Source: Kiloniella litopenaei
GTDB lineage: Bacteria > Pseudomonadota > Alphaproteobacteria > Kiloniellales > Kiloniellaceae
Length of the DNA stretch: 64,000 nucleotides
Direction: 5' to 3'
NCBI RefSeq assembly: GCF_000982415.1
Contig: NZ_LANI01000003.1
Span: forward strand, 1-64,000
Shown one piece after another: positions 36,089 to 44,837 of this stretch; the stretch's first letter is position 1; every line of letters begins with the position of its first letter. The notes beneath the pieces were generated by a model, which had not been told where the DNA came from, searched no databases, and saw nothing but the letters and a program-made list of their open reading frames with translations. A program made the position numbers and the translations under genes.

Positions 36089-36158
36089 CTCTCTATTCCA
36101 TTTACTCTATTCAAGTCCTTCGGGAACAAGTCCAAAGGATTTACGTATTGTTTCTAGG

Positions 36159-36581
36159 TTAATTTTGCTTCCAGGGGATACCAGCAGCTTTCCAGCCTGC
36201 AACTTTTCCCCGATGGCCGCGTTCATCCGCAGGCCCTTCGAAACCATGCAGAATATTGAAACAGTTTTTATATCCCTGTGCCGTCAAGGCAATTGCTGCG
36301 GAAACAGAACGTACACCGGATCGACACAGGATATACAGGGATTGTTCTTCCCTGATTCCCAATTGCTTTACAGTTGCCACAAAGTCAGGATTAACCTGCA
36401 TCTGTGGGTAAACCTGCCAGGGTAAGAGCTGCGTATCTTTCCCCAAGGCAGACAAATCAGGCACACCAACAAACTGGAACTCTGGGATCGTACGCACATC
36501 AAGCAAAACAGCATCGGGATCTTGTTCCAAGACCTCCCAGGCTTGCTCTACCGAGACATCACCAGCGTAATTTTGTTCCAT
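36159..36581 (-). CDS. Rhodanese-like domain protein
   Basis: 140 aa from ATG 36581, which has GGAG 6 nt upstream; the ATG at 36593 is 4 codons longer. A single rhodanese domain: VLLDVRTIPEFQFVGVPDLS at the start and LYILCRSGVRSVSAAIAL with the active-site Cys and CRSGxRS loop. It may supply sulfane sulfur; it sits directly upstream of metZ on the same strand. It is divergent from the acidic protein gene. Confidence 0.85.
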   Translation of the reverse strand: MEQNYAGDVSVEQAWEVLEQDPDAVLLDVRTIPEFQFVGVPDLSALGKDTQLLPWQVYPQMQVNPDFVATVKQLGIREEQSLYILCRSGVRSVSAAIALTAQGYKNCFNILHGFEGPADERGHRGKVAGWKAAGIPWKQN

Positions 36582-36701
36582 TCCAATCTCCATTTGTGCC
36601 GAACAATTGGCTAATGGCGCTTATTAATATTGAGAATTAGGGATTTTAAAACCTTTTTCATCAAATACTTTATTCAAATACTTTTGAAATAGGATTCAGG
36701 C

Positions 36702-37874
36702 ATGTCTGATTTAGAAGAACTTCGCACCCGGGTAGAAGCAGCTGAAGAACATTTTGGTCTTATCGCTGATCAACAAAAAGGCTATAGCCAACGCTTGATT
36801 GCCCTGCTCAATATTACCGAGCAAAAGGATCAGACCATCGGAAAACTCGAATACGAAAACGAGCAACTTCGCACGATGCTGTTCTCTCTTTTGCAATCTA
36901 TTGAAAAGGGAGACACAACAAATACCCTGCAGGACATGGACGCACGCATCTCGGCGATGACAAGCGAAGCTGTTGAAATAGAAAACAAATCATCTGACGA
37001 TGATCTATCTCTTCCTGCTCCGGACGATAATATTCAAGAGGGAAACGAAATCTCTGATCTTGAAGAAGATACATCTGCGTCAGATGATTCAGTATCATCG
37101 GAAAAGGCAAATGAAGAGAGTATCGACGAGATAGAAGACCTTGTAAGCGATCTGGAATCTGCAGATAGCGACATGCCTATGGATGAAGATACGTTATCCA
37201 TGGATGATGCGAACAAAGGTACAGACGATGAGGCAGCCGACATTACTATGGAAGATGTCTCCGAATCTGCAGTTGCGCCCGATTCTCTGGAATCCGAATC
37301 ACAAGAATCCGTGCCAGAAGAAATATCTCCAGAAATCACAGACGAAACGCCAGCTGAAGACATTTCGGAAGCTGAAACCAGGGATGACATAGAAGAAGAT
37401 GCCATAGAAACAGAAGCTGCTGATGCTTCGGAAGACGATATTATCGCGGAAATTGCAGACAATCTGGAAGAGGCCCTACCCGCGGAAGAAGTCGAAATTG
37501 CAGACGCTGAACCCGAAGCGGTTATAGAAAATGAAGCCTCTGGTGAAGATATCGATAGCCCTCTGGAAGGATTGGAAGATCCTCTGGAAGATCAAATTTT
37601 GTCTCAGAATTCCTCGCCTGATCCTAGTACACGAGAAGGATCAAATGAAGAGCCAACTATGGAACCTGAGATTGAGGCCCAAACTACGCCTAGCATAGGA
37701 ACGCCAACAGAAGTTGAAGCAGAAATCAGTGCCGAAGAAATTCCCTTGAGCGAAGATACAGATATCGACAGCTTCCTTGATGAAAATGCGGATGAAGAAG
37801 AAAAACCGGGCAGCCCGGAAATTGAAGACATAATGGAACGCATTTCAAAACAAGCGCTTTCACAGGGGGAATGA
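36702..37874 (+). CDS. Highly acidic low-complexity protein of unknown function
   Basis: 390 aa. The first 70 residues form a predicted coiled coil (LEELRTRVEAAEEHF, QTIGKLEYENEQLRTMLFSL). The remaining 320 residues are almost entirely Glu, Asp, Ser, Ala, Thr and Pro with irregular EEDIS/EAEI-like repetition and no predicted fold. The C-terminus (EDIMERISKQALSQGE) is a short helix. It has no signal peptide or cysteine. It is divergent from rhodanese-metZ. Such proteins can be cytoskeletal, polar or scaffold proteins, but I assign no function. Confidence 0.65.
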   Translation: MSDLEELRTRVEAAEEHFGLIADQQKGYSQRLIALLNITEQKDQTIGKLEYENEQLRTMLFSLLQSIEKGDTTNTLQDMDARISAMTSEAVEIENKSSDDDLSLPAPDDNIQEGNEISDLEEDTSASDDSVSSEKANEESIDEIEDLVSDLESADSDMPMDEDTLSMDDANKGTDDEAADITMEDVSESAVAPDSLESESQESVPEEISPEITDETPAEDISEAETRDDIEEDAIETEAADASEDDIIAEIADNLEEALPAEEVEIADAEPEAVIENEASGEDIDSPLEGLEDPLEDQILSQNSSPDPSTREGSNEEPTMEPEIEAQTTPSIGTPTEVEAEISAEEIPLSEDTDIDSFLDENADEEEKPGSPEIEDIMERISKQALSQGE

Positions 37875-37975
37875 GAAAGGACTGCCCCACGAAAGACCAT
37901 TTTTATTTCCCTTAACAGTCACCTTGCGTTAATGCCTGTTCCTACATCTTTACTTTTCGAAAAGCATCTCTGCCC

Positions 37976-39196
37976 GTGATTTCGGACTATCTGAAACTAT
38001 ATCTGCCACCAATTCTACTTGTCACTGGGGCTATTTATCTGGTCGCTTACCCCCAAAGCTATCCGGCACCGATAGGTCTGTTACTCAACATTGCGCCGAC
38101 AACTCTTTCGGTATTAGGCGCAGGACTTTGCCTCTGGTTTAGAAAATCCAATCCTGTTTTTTGTTTCGCTATTGCCGTTGCCTTTGCCTATTTCAGTAAT
38201 GACATGTCTGAAACTCAATCTTCTGCTGCATTTATTTGTATCCCATTGGCTTGGATGGGGTTGGCTATCAGTGAAGAAAGAGGCCTTCTGACACCTTCCG
38301 GTTTCACCAAGGGCCTCTTGTTATTCGTAGCAAGCAGTATGATTGCCACCTTGGGCTATCCCGCCAATGATCTAGGTATATTTTCCAATCTATGGATTGA
38401 TTTGAACTATGGGGTTCAATGGCGCCCTACCTGGGGAATCTGGATGCCTTTACCAGCCCTGTCCTTTGGCGCATTCAGCCTATCGGCACTGGTTTTGACC
38501 GTTCGTCTAATCATCAAACACAGGCCGATGGACGCCGGATATCTTGGGGGGCTTATTGCTCTTTTTGGCGCGGCATTGCGATACGGAGACTTACCCGCAA
38601 CTCCTATATTTATTACACTTTCATCTCTTCTACTTATCCTTAGCCTTTTCCAGGAATCCCACCGAATGGCTTTTCTGGATGAATTGACCCGCATTCCTGC
38701 CCGACGGGCTCTTCTTGCTGATATGAAAAAATTGGGCCGCCGCTATACACTGGCCATGGTCGATATCGACTTCTTCAAGAAATTCAATGATACCTATGGG
38801 CATGACGTTGGGGATCAGGTGCTTAGAATGGTGTCATCCCGTCTAAACCAAACTGGTGGCGGTTGCCGTGCTTACCGCTATGGCGGTGAAGAGTTCACCT
38901 TGCTTTTCCCCGGAAAAACCGTTGATGAAACTTTCGACTATCTGGAAGAAGTGCGCGAACGGATTCAAGGAACTGTCTTTGTGATCAGGGGATCAGATCG
39001 CCCCACAAAGAAGCCAACAAAAGCGAAGAAGACCACACAAAAGAATGCGGGAAATAAAAAAGTCAAAGTCACCATTTCCATTGGTGTGTCAGAACGAACA
39101 GAAAAACACGAAGATCCAATGGATGTGATGAAAAAAGCTGATCGCGCCCTCTACAAGGCAAAAGACAAAGGCAGAAACTGCGTAATCGAGATGTAA
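37976..39196 (+). CDS. Membrane-bound diguanylate cyclase (GGDEF domain)
   Basis: 406 aa, GTG start. The N-terminal 210 residues have several hydrophobic segments, indicating a membrane sensor. The GGDEF domain starts at LDELTRIPARRALLADM and contains DIDFFKKFNDTYGHDVGDQV and the catalytic YRYGGEEFTLLF (GGEEF, active-type). No RxxD inhibitory site is evident just before it. A Lys/Thr-rich insertion of about 20 residues (about residues 345-365, RPTKKPTKAKKTTQKNAGNK) interrupts the C-terminal half. It synthesises c-di-GMP. Confidence 0.9.
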   Translation: MISDYLKLYLPPILLVTGAIYLVAYPQSYPAPIGLLLNIAPTTLSVLGAGLCLWFRKSNPVFCFAIAVAFAYFSNDMSETQSSAAFICIPLAWMGLAISEERGLLTPSGFTKGLLLFVASSMIATLGYPANDLGIFSNLWIDLNYGVQWRPTWGIWMPLPALSFGAFSLSALVLTVRLIIKHRPMDAGYLGGLIALFGAALRYGDLPATPIFITLSSLLLILSLFQESHRMAFLDELTRIPARRALLADMKKLGRRYTLAMVDIDFFKKFNDTYGHDVGDQVLRMVSSRLNQTGGGCRAYRYGGEEFTLLFPGKTVDETFDYLEEVRERIQGTVFVIRGSDRPTKKPTKAKKTTQKNAGNKKVKVTISIGVSERTEKHEDPMDVMKKADRALYKAKDKGRNCVIEM

Positions 39197-39237
39197 GTGG
39201 CCAATATCGACAAATAGCAGCGATCTATCGGATAAAA

Positions 39238-39274
39238 AAGAGGCTCAGATTTCACACGAAATTCTGAGCTTCTT
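39238..39274 (+). terminator. Terminator after the diguanylate cyclase
   Basis: Stem GCTCAGA (39243-39249) with TCTGAGC (39263-39269), extended by AAG/CTT, followed by TTCTT. The convergent Lrp gene lies beyond it. Confidence 0.7.
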
Positions 39275-39340
39275 CACTATTCAACGCATACTGGTCAACG
39301 CACACTGGTGCTTAATCCAGTAAAATTATTCCTGAGAGAT

Positions 39341-39841
39341 TTATTCTTGGCCGCCCAAAAGAAGCGCATCATTATCATCAATTGGAACACCTGGGGTGTT
39401 TTTCGAATTTCTGATCACCTGAATGGTTTGCACGGTCGCCACATGGGGCGCAGCAGTCAGCTTTTCTGTCAGCTCATTTTCATGGCTGGTATTACGGGCA
39501 ACCAGCTTCAAAACAAAGTCGTTCGAGCCACGAGTCATGCTGCACTCGCGCACTTCCGGCCACTCATTCATATAGTTTTCAAATTCGGTCAAAACCTGTT
39601 CGGATTGCCCTGTCAGGCCAACCAAAGCATAGAATGTCACTTCATAGCCCAGGGACTCTGCCTCAAGCTCTGCGTGATAGCCCTTGATAAATCCGGCTTC
39701 TTCCAAAGCCCGAACCCGCCGAAGACAAGGTGGTGCTGAAATACCTGCCCGGCGGGCGAGTTCGACGTTCGTAACACGTCCATCTTCTTGAAGATCCTGA
39801 AGTATACGAAGATCTATGCGATCTAACTTTACGCGGCGCAT
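39341..39841 (-). CDS. Lrp/AsnC-family regulator
   Basis: 166 aa. Winged helix in residues 1-60 (LDRIDLRILQDLQEDGRVTN, ISAPPCLRRVRALEEAGF) and an RAM domain (VTFYALVGLTGQSEQVLTEF, MTRGSNDFVLKLVARN). The C-terminal tail (VIRNSKNTPGVPIDDNDALL) is typical of the Lrp copy next to trxB in Rhodospirillales. Divergent from the ELM1 gene by 211 bp. Ligand unknown. Confidence 0.88.
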   Translation of the reverse strand: MRRVKLDRIDLRILQDLQEDGRVTNVELARRAGISAPPCLRRVRALEEAGFIKGYHAELEAESLGYEVTFYALVGLTGQSEQVLTEFENYMNEWPEVRECSMTRGSNDFVLKLVARNTSHENELTEKLTAAPHVATVQTIQVIRNSKNTPGVPIDDNDALLLGGQE

Positions 39842-40052
39842 GCAAACGTCCTGTATCGTGTTTCCGGTAACACCCTAAGCCTTCATGCCATCACATGATA
39901 AACAATTAGAGCGAATCTAGTGATTTTGAGTAACAATATTACTCGTGGCCGCTGACTTTTCAAGATCCAACAAACAAATTCTATTAGGTTACTGTCACAA
40001 TGATGGTCTTTTCCTTGCCTAGATCCCTTTGTCGCGCGATATTCCCTGAACA

Positions 40053-41078
40053 ATGACAGAGATAAAGAAAAACCTTGTTTGCTGGGCTGTTAGCGATGGA
40101 CGCGCCGGTATCGAAGCCAATTGCCTGGGCCTTGCGGCGGCTATGGGGCTATCTCCTGTCATTCATCATGTACAGATGAAAGCTCCCTGGAAGTGGCTTC
40201 CCCCTGCCCTGCTTCCTCTGCACAGCGGTATATACGACGCCTCAGCGTTTTCGCCCCAAAAGGCAGAAGAGAACAGCTGGCCGGAAAACAACTGGCCAGA
40301 CATTATTATCGGCTGTGGGCGTCAGGCTGCTCTTTTCACCGCGCTGGTTCGTAAACTGAGCAAGAGAAAAACCTTTGCCATTCAAATTCAGGACCCAAAG
40401 GTGCCCCCAAGCCTCTATGATTTGGTGATTACACCAGAACACGACACATTAAGAGGCCCCAATGTTCTGACCACCTGTGGTGCTCTCAACAAGATCACGC
40501 CTGATCTGCTAAAACAGGGCAAGGGAGAACTAGCCCCCCGTATCACAAACTTACCCAGACCTTTGGTAGCTGTTTTGGTCGGAGGAAAAAGCAAAGCCTA
40601 CGACCTCACAGCCGATATAATTCACCAATTAGGAAATCAACTTCAAAAACTTCACCAACAAACGGGATGTGGTTTTCTGGTGACAACTTCCCGGCGAACC
40701 GGACAAGAAAACGAAGTGCTATTATCTGGCTACCTGAAAGATCTCCCCGCTTTTGTTTGGGATGGGCACGCCCCTAACCCCTACTTTGGTTTTCTGGGAT
40801 CTGCCGACGCCATCGTCGTGACAAGCGATTCCGTTAACATGGTTACAGAGGCTGCAAGCACAGGCCGCCCCGTCTTTACTGTTGACCTGAAAGGCGGCAG
40901 CAAAAAGTTTGATCGCTTTCACAGGAAGCTCAGGGATGATGGCATTATTCGCCCTTTTACCGGTAGGCTGGATTCATGGTCTTACCCCCCGCTTTGTGAA
41001 TCGCACCGAATTGCAAAAATCATCTTGAAAAAACTGGATGATTCCGGGCGGTTATCACAGAAAAATAAAAGCCAGTAG
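40053..41078 (+). CDS. ELM1-family protein (DUF1022)
   Basis: 341 aa. Recognised by WAVSDGRAGIEANCLGLAAA, WPDIIIGCGRQAALFTALVR, and VAVLVGGKSKAYDLTAD; it has SDSVNMVTEAASTGRPVFTV and QIQDPKVP. The fold resembles a GT-B glycosyltransferase, and eukaryotic ELM1 acts in mitochondrial fission, but bacterial function is not established. It stands alone between the Lrp gene and trxB. Confidence 0.85.
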   Translation: MTEIKKNLVCWAVSDGRAGIEANCLGLAAAMGLSPVIHHVQMKAPWKWLPPALLPLHSGIYDASAFSPQKAEENSWPENNWPDIIIGCGRQAALFTALVRKLSKRKTFAIQIQDPKVPPSLYDLVITPEHDTLRGPNVLTTCGALNKITPDLLKQGKGELAPRITNLPRPLVAVLVGGKSKAYDLTADIIHQLGNQLQKLHQQTGCGFLVTTSRRTGQENEVLLSGYLKDLPAFVWDGHAPNPYFGFLGSADAIVVTSDSVNMVTEAASTGRPVFTVDLKGGSKKFDRFHRKLRDDGIIRPFTGRLDSWSYPPLCESHRIAKIILKKLDDSGRLSQKNKSQ

Positions 41079-41317
41079 ATAAAGCTGAAAAGATATACGA
41101 TCTGCCCCTTGTAGAGAGCGCGAAGGCACTCTATTTTTCACACAAGCATTAAGACGATTCTATCGTGATTTTCACCGAGATTTCCCCAAAATAGTGACAG
41201 GGATTTCCACCTCGTTTCTCACCATCCAGATCAGCTACTGATCAACTCTGGTGTTGTTATGGTGTCTCGGAACACTGTTGATCCGATAAAGATATAAACG
41301 AGAAAGATACAAAGAGC

Positions 41318-42262
41318 ATGTCCGAAACCCACCGTACCAAAGTACTGATTATTGGCTCTGGCCCCGCTGGCTACACCGCCGCCATCTATGCAGCACGTGC
41401 GAATCTTGAACCAATTCTGGTTCAGGGCCTTCAGCCCGGTGGCCAACTGACCATCACCACAGAGGTCGAAAACTATCCCGGGTTTGCGGATGTTATCCAG
41501 GGTCCATGGCTGATGGAACAGATGCAAAAGCAGGCAGAGCACGTTGGCACAAAAATGCACTTTGATATTATCAACGAAGTCAATTTTGACGAACGTCCCT
41601 TTGTCTGCACAGGTGACAGCGGTAACAGCTATGTTGCAGATACCGTGATCATTGCGACAGGGGCACAGGCACGTTGGCTGGGCTTGCCGGGCGAAGAAAC
41701 ATATAACGGACGTGGTGTTTCCGCTTGTGCGACCTGTGATGGTTTCTTCTATCGCGGCAAGGAAGTTGCCGTCATCGGCGGCGGCAACACCGCAGTCGAA
41801 GAAGCGCTTTATCTCGCAAACATCTGCTCCAAGGTAACACTGGTCCACAGAAGAGACGCCTTGCGCTGTGAAAAAATTCTCGAAGACCGCCTGTTGAAGA
41901 ACGAGAAAATCGATATTCAGTGGAATAAAGTTGTTGATGATGTTCTCGGCACGCCGACCGACGGCGTAACCGGTCTTAAGCTGAAAGATACGCAGGATGA
42001 TTCATTCTCTGAACTTGATGTTAGCGGTATGTTTGTCGCCATCGGCCATGATCCTGCGACAGCAATCTTCAAGGGCAAACTGGATCTAGATGATGAGAAT
42101 TACATTCTGGCAACACCCGGTACGGCAACAACCAATGTTCCCGGCGTTTTTGCGGCCGGTGACTGTGTTGATAAAATTTACAGACAGGCCGTGACTGCGG
42201 CCGGTATGGGCTGTATGGCGGCATTGGAAGCAGAACGCTATCTAACGGAAATGAATGACTAA
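41318..42262 (+). CDS. trxB: Thioredoxin-disulfide reductase
   Basis: 314 aa FAD/NADPH enzyme that reduces thioredoxin. FAD fold: [20 protein letters not shown] (10-29) and [18 protein letters not shown]. Redox pair C137/C140 in [15 protein letters not shown] fold: [19 protein letters not shown] and HRRDALR. C-terminal FAD loop [22 protein letters not shown] strong terminator follows at 42283. Confidence 0.96.
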   Translation: MSETHRTKVLIIGSGPAGYTAAIYAARANLEPILVQGLQPGGQLTITTEVENYPGFADVIQGPWLMEQMQKQAEHVGTKMHFDIINEVNFDERPFVCTGDSGNSYVADTVIIATGAQARWLGLPGEETYNGRGVSACATCDGFFYRGKEVAVIGGGNTAVEEALYLANICSKVTLVHRRDALRCEKILEDRLLKNEKIDIQWNKVVDDVLGTPTDGVTGLKLKDTQDDSFSELDVSGMFVAIGHDPATAIFKGKLDLDDENYILATPGTATTNVPGVFAAGDCVDKIYRQAVTAAGMGCMAALEAERYLTEMND

Positions 42263-42282
42263 TATAGTCACATAGCCAAGAT

Positions 42283-42314
42283 AAAAAGCGGAGTTTACAA
42301 GAGCTTCGCTTTTT
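42283..42314 (+). terminator. Terminator after trxB
   Basis: AAAAAGCG (42283-42290) pairs with CGCTTTTT (42307-42314), extended by GAG/CTT pairs inside; T-rich 3' arm followed by ATTTG. Probably ends the trxB transcript before the next LysR gene. Confidence 0.8.
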
Positions 42315-42490
42315 ATTTGTCCAAAATAACACATAAGCAGGGATTAGATTTACACGTTTAATTTGATTTGGGTCTTCAAAAAAAATATACGCATAGGCAC
42401 AATTTGTTAAGAAGCTGTAATTACAGTAAGATATCGATAATTTACGAATCGCTGTCGCGACTTCAACGCGCAGACTAAGGGAGAAGTGGT

Positions 42491-43426
42491 TTGTCAGAAG
42501 GCACAAAACGCCGGAGTGGCCTGAAAGCCTCCATCATGGACTGGGATAAACTGCGTATTTTTCACGCCGTTGCCGAAGCTGGAAGCTTCACCCATGCAGG
42601 GGAACAGCTCAACCTCAGCCAATCTGCTGTCAGCCGTCAAATCTCTGCTTTGGAAGACAGTCTCAAGGTTTCCCTTTTCCATCGTCATGCCCGTGGCTTG
42701 ATCCTGACTGAACAGGGCGAACTTCTTTACAGAACAGCGCACGACGTCTTTGGCAAGCTTGCCATGACAGAGGCACAGCTAACCGAGAGTAAAGACCGCC
42801 CCAAAGGCCCGCTCAAAATCACAACAACCGTCGCCTTTGGCTCAACCTGGCTTTCGCCTCGCTTGCACGAATTTATTGACCTCTATCCAGACGTTGAGGT
42901 TCAGCTTATTCTTGACGATAATGAACTGGATCTATCCATGCGTCAGGCCGATGTTGCCGTACGTCTTCATCCACCAAGACAGGCAGATCTGATTCAGCGC
43001 CATCTGCTAACCGCTCAGATGCATATCTATGCGTCAGTCGGCTATATTAAAAAGTTCGGCATGCCCCGCACGGTAAAAGAAATTTCAGATCACAGGCTTG
43101 TCGTCTATGGGGATGATACAAAACCTCCCCTTCCCGATATTAACTGGCTACTGCACGTCGGAACCGAGAAAACGGGTTTACGCCGCGCCTCTTTGGCCAT
43201 TAACAATATCTATGCCATTATGAAGGCCGTACGCTCTGGCGCGGGCTTGGGTGCGTTGCCGGACTTTATGACACAGGAATCCAGTGACCTTGTGCAGGTC
43301 TTGCCAGAGGTAGAGGGGCCACAGTTCGACGCTTACTTCGCCTATGCCGAAGAAATGCGATCTTCCAAGCGTATTGCCATTTTCCGGGATTTCCTTTTAC
43401 GCAAAGTCGCAGAATCAAAATTCTAG
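42491..43426 (+). CDS. LysR-family transcriptional regulator
   Basis: 311 aa with a TTG start that has AAGGGAG about 8 nt before it; an ATG at 42536 (MDWDKLRIFHAVAEAGSF) is the alternative, 15 codons shorter and also family-like. Winged helix LSQSAVSRQISALEDSLKVS and HRHARGLILTEQG; effector domain with FGSTWLSPRLHEFIDLYPDV and SGAGLGALPDFM. It follows trxB on the same strand, a frequent arrangement in this group, but the terminator at 42283 separates the transcripts. Target genes are unknown. Confidence 0.85.
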   Translation: MSEGTKRRSGLKASIMDWDKLRIFHAVAEAGSFTHAGEQLNLSQSAVSRQISALEDSLKVSLFHRHARGLILTEQGELLYRTAHDVFGKLAMTEAQLTESKDRPKGPLKITTTVAFGSTWLSPRLHEFIDLYPDVEVQLILDDNELDLSMRQADVAVRLHPPRQADLIQRHLLTAQMHIYASVGYIKKFGMPRTVKEISDHRLVVYGDDTKPPLPDINWLLHVGTEKTGLRRASLAINNIYAIMKAVRSGAGLGALPDFMTQESSDLVQVLPEVEGPQFDAYFAYAEEMRSSKRIAIFRDFLLRKVAESKF

Positions 43427-43509
43427 AGTAAAATACTCTGAATTACGCTTTTATTACAAAACCTTAATAGCTATGCACACAATGCATATCGGCACTGTAA
43501 TAATGTAAA

Positions 43510-43537
43510 TCGACATCTCCCAAAAAAATGCTACATT
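43510..43537 (+). promoter_or_regulatory. Candidate sigma-70 promoter for the sRNA
   Basis: TCGACA (43510-43515; 5 of 6 for TTGACA) and TACATT (43532-43537; 4 of 6 for TATAAT) with a 16-bp spacer. Transcription would begin near 43544 and run into the hairpin series below. Confidence 0.45.
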
Positions 43538-43543
43538 CATTGT

Positions 43544-43707
43544 CATCAGATGTTGCGTTGCAATATCTACTTTGACTGGCTGTTGAGCTTGCTCCGGCTG
43601 GTCTGTTTCCAGGCTCCGGCCTGGGGGTCTTCGGACCCCACGTCTCCCAGACGTGAAGCCTCCCTGTTCAACTTGCCCCCAAGACATTGTTCTTGGGGGT
43701 TTTTTTT
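43544..43707 (+). ncRNA. Putative structured small RNA with intrinsic terminator
   Basis: About 165 nt. It contains four nearly back-to-back perfect hairpins: CCAGGC TCCG GCCTGG (43609-43624), GGGTC TTCG GACCC (43625-43638), ACGTCT CCC AGACGT (43640-43654), and the terminator CCCCCAAGA / TCTTGGGGG with loop CATTGT (43676-43699) followed by eight T's. A GTTGA/TCAAC pair (43582-43586 and 43668-43672) may close the group. Between the third hairpin and the terminator is single-stranded CCTCCC (43659-43664), resembling an anti-Shine-Dalgarno seed. I do not recognise 6S, 4.5S, RNase P or tmRNA. No protein frame is convincing. Confidence 0.6.
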
Positions 43708-44064
43708 CACCTACGCTCCAGCTGAAATCTCTCAGGGACTTGTCAGGGACTTATTTTGCGAAAGCTTGAATCAAAACACATTCGATAAATCAGTCCATCT
43801 TGTCGTGTATTTTGGTGGCACCATTCGCTGCCTCATTTTCCAATCCACATCCACGCCACATGGGCAGAACGGACAACAATTCGGCATTATTTTTTGCCTG
43901 ATGCATCTAGAGATAAACAGTAAGAATTAATATTACTGCCCAGATTGATCTTTACTCAAGATACAAAACTCATGATAGATGGGTTTGAAAATAAAATTAT
44001 TCAATCGACTTACGAGTGAATAATTATTTAGAAAAACCTACAAATCGAATAAGCGACAAACAAT
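43708..44064. other. Intergenic region, 357 bp, no gene seen
   Basis: Spacer between the sRNA terminator and the Sel1 gene; AT-rich toward its right end. No ORF with a ribosome site and no strong hairpin. Plausibly contains the promoter of the Sel1 gene. Confidence 0.4.
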
Positions 44065-44730
44065 ATGAAAATCATTTTAGCACTAGTCTTTTCATTTTTT
44101 TATGTATCTGTCAGTTCAGCAGATGAAGTTATAACCTTAGATAAACTTCAAGGTATGTGTGATCAGGGCGATGCGGACACCTGCGAACGTATTGGAGATA
44201 TTTATGCGAGAGGCCAGGGCGTTGATAAAGACTATAGAATGGCAGTTTCCTTTTACAGAAAAGCCTGCCATTTGGAACATGCCTCTGGCTGTGGCAGCCT
44301 TGGTGGGATGATCTATAGTGGTTACGGTGCTAATCAGGATCATGAAAAGGGTATTGCTCTAGTAAAAAAGGCTTGCGAGCTTGGGGATGCTTCAGAATGT
44401 AGTAACTACTATTTATTATCAGGAGAAGTAGATCCGAATCATACAAAAGTGATTTCGACATCGAAGGCGTTGTGTGATGAAGGAGACGCGACAGAGTGTA
44501 ATAATCTCGCAGGGATGTATTTAGAAGGTAAAGGCGTGGATCGGGACTTTAGAAAAGCTGTTACTCTATTCGAGCAAGCTTGTGATGGTGGCGAGCCAAC
44601 AGGGTGTATAAACACTGCTACGTTATACAATGAAGGTATTGGCGTAGAAAAAAATCGCACAAAAGCTGTAACATATATGCTAAAAGCTTGCGGATTAGGG
44701 GAAACCTCTGCTTGTAATTCACTCAAATAG
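44065..44730 (+). CDS. Cysteine-rich Sel1-repeat protein
   Basis: 221 aa with a signal peptide (first 18 residues, ending SVSSA). About five to six Sel1-like repeats, each about 36 residues, marked by G-x-G-V-x-K/R-D and A-x-x-x-F/Y-x-K/Q-A-C: GQGVDKDYRMAVSFYRKAC, GKGVDRDFRKAVTLFEQAC, GIGVEKNRTKAVTYMLKAC. Nearly every repeat has a cysteine pair, as in Helicobacter cysteine-rich (Hcp) proteins, so disulfide-bonded repeats in the periplasm are likely. Function not deducible. Confidence 0.82.
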   Translation: MKIILALVFSFFYVSVSSADEVITLDKLQGMCDQGDADTCERIGDIYARGQGVDKDYRMAVSFYRKACHLEHASGCGSLGGMIYSGYGANQDHEKGIALVKKACELGDASECSNYYLLSGEVDPNHTKVISTSKALCDEGDATECNNLAGMYLEGKGVDRDFRKAVTLFEQACDGGEPTGCINTATLYNEGIGVEKNRTKAVTYMLKACGLGETSACNSLK

Positions 44731-44760
44731 TATTACTAAAATCTTCAACTCCTACATATG

Positions 44761-44810
44761 AAAACACCCCGGTTCTCTTAAGCTCACCACTCTAGAAACC
44801 GGGGTATTTT
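44761..44810. terminator. Terminator between Sel1 and MFS genes
   Basis: ACCCCGGTT (44766-44774) with AACCGGGGT (44797-44805), plus outer AAAA/TTTT; usable in both directions by the convergent pair. Confidence 0.8.
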
Positions 44811-44837
44811 CTAGCACCCTCATGATAGATTCAACCT

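Noticed and set aside
36089-36158. SAM-II-type riboswitch before metZ
   Set aside because: metZ in alphaproteobacteria often has one, but neither this spacer nor the one upstream of the rhodanese gene (36594-36701) shows the conserved pseudoknot sequences.
37034-37462. Serine-rich minus-strand frame of 142 codons
   Set aside because: Reverse complement of acidic GAA/GAT codons in the 36702-37874 gene produces runs of Ser; it has no start context.
41231-41848. A 205-codon minus-strand frame
   Set aside because: Antisense to trxB, which is certain; cysteine-rich composition comes from the reverse of trxB codons.
43544-43707. 6S RNA or SRP RNA identity for the structured RNA
   Set aside because: No long closing stem with a central bubble (6S) and no SRP GGTCAGGTCCGGAAGGAAGCA-type core; it is left as an unassigned sRNA.
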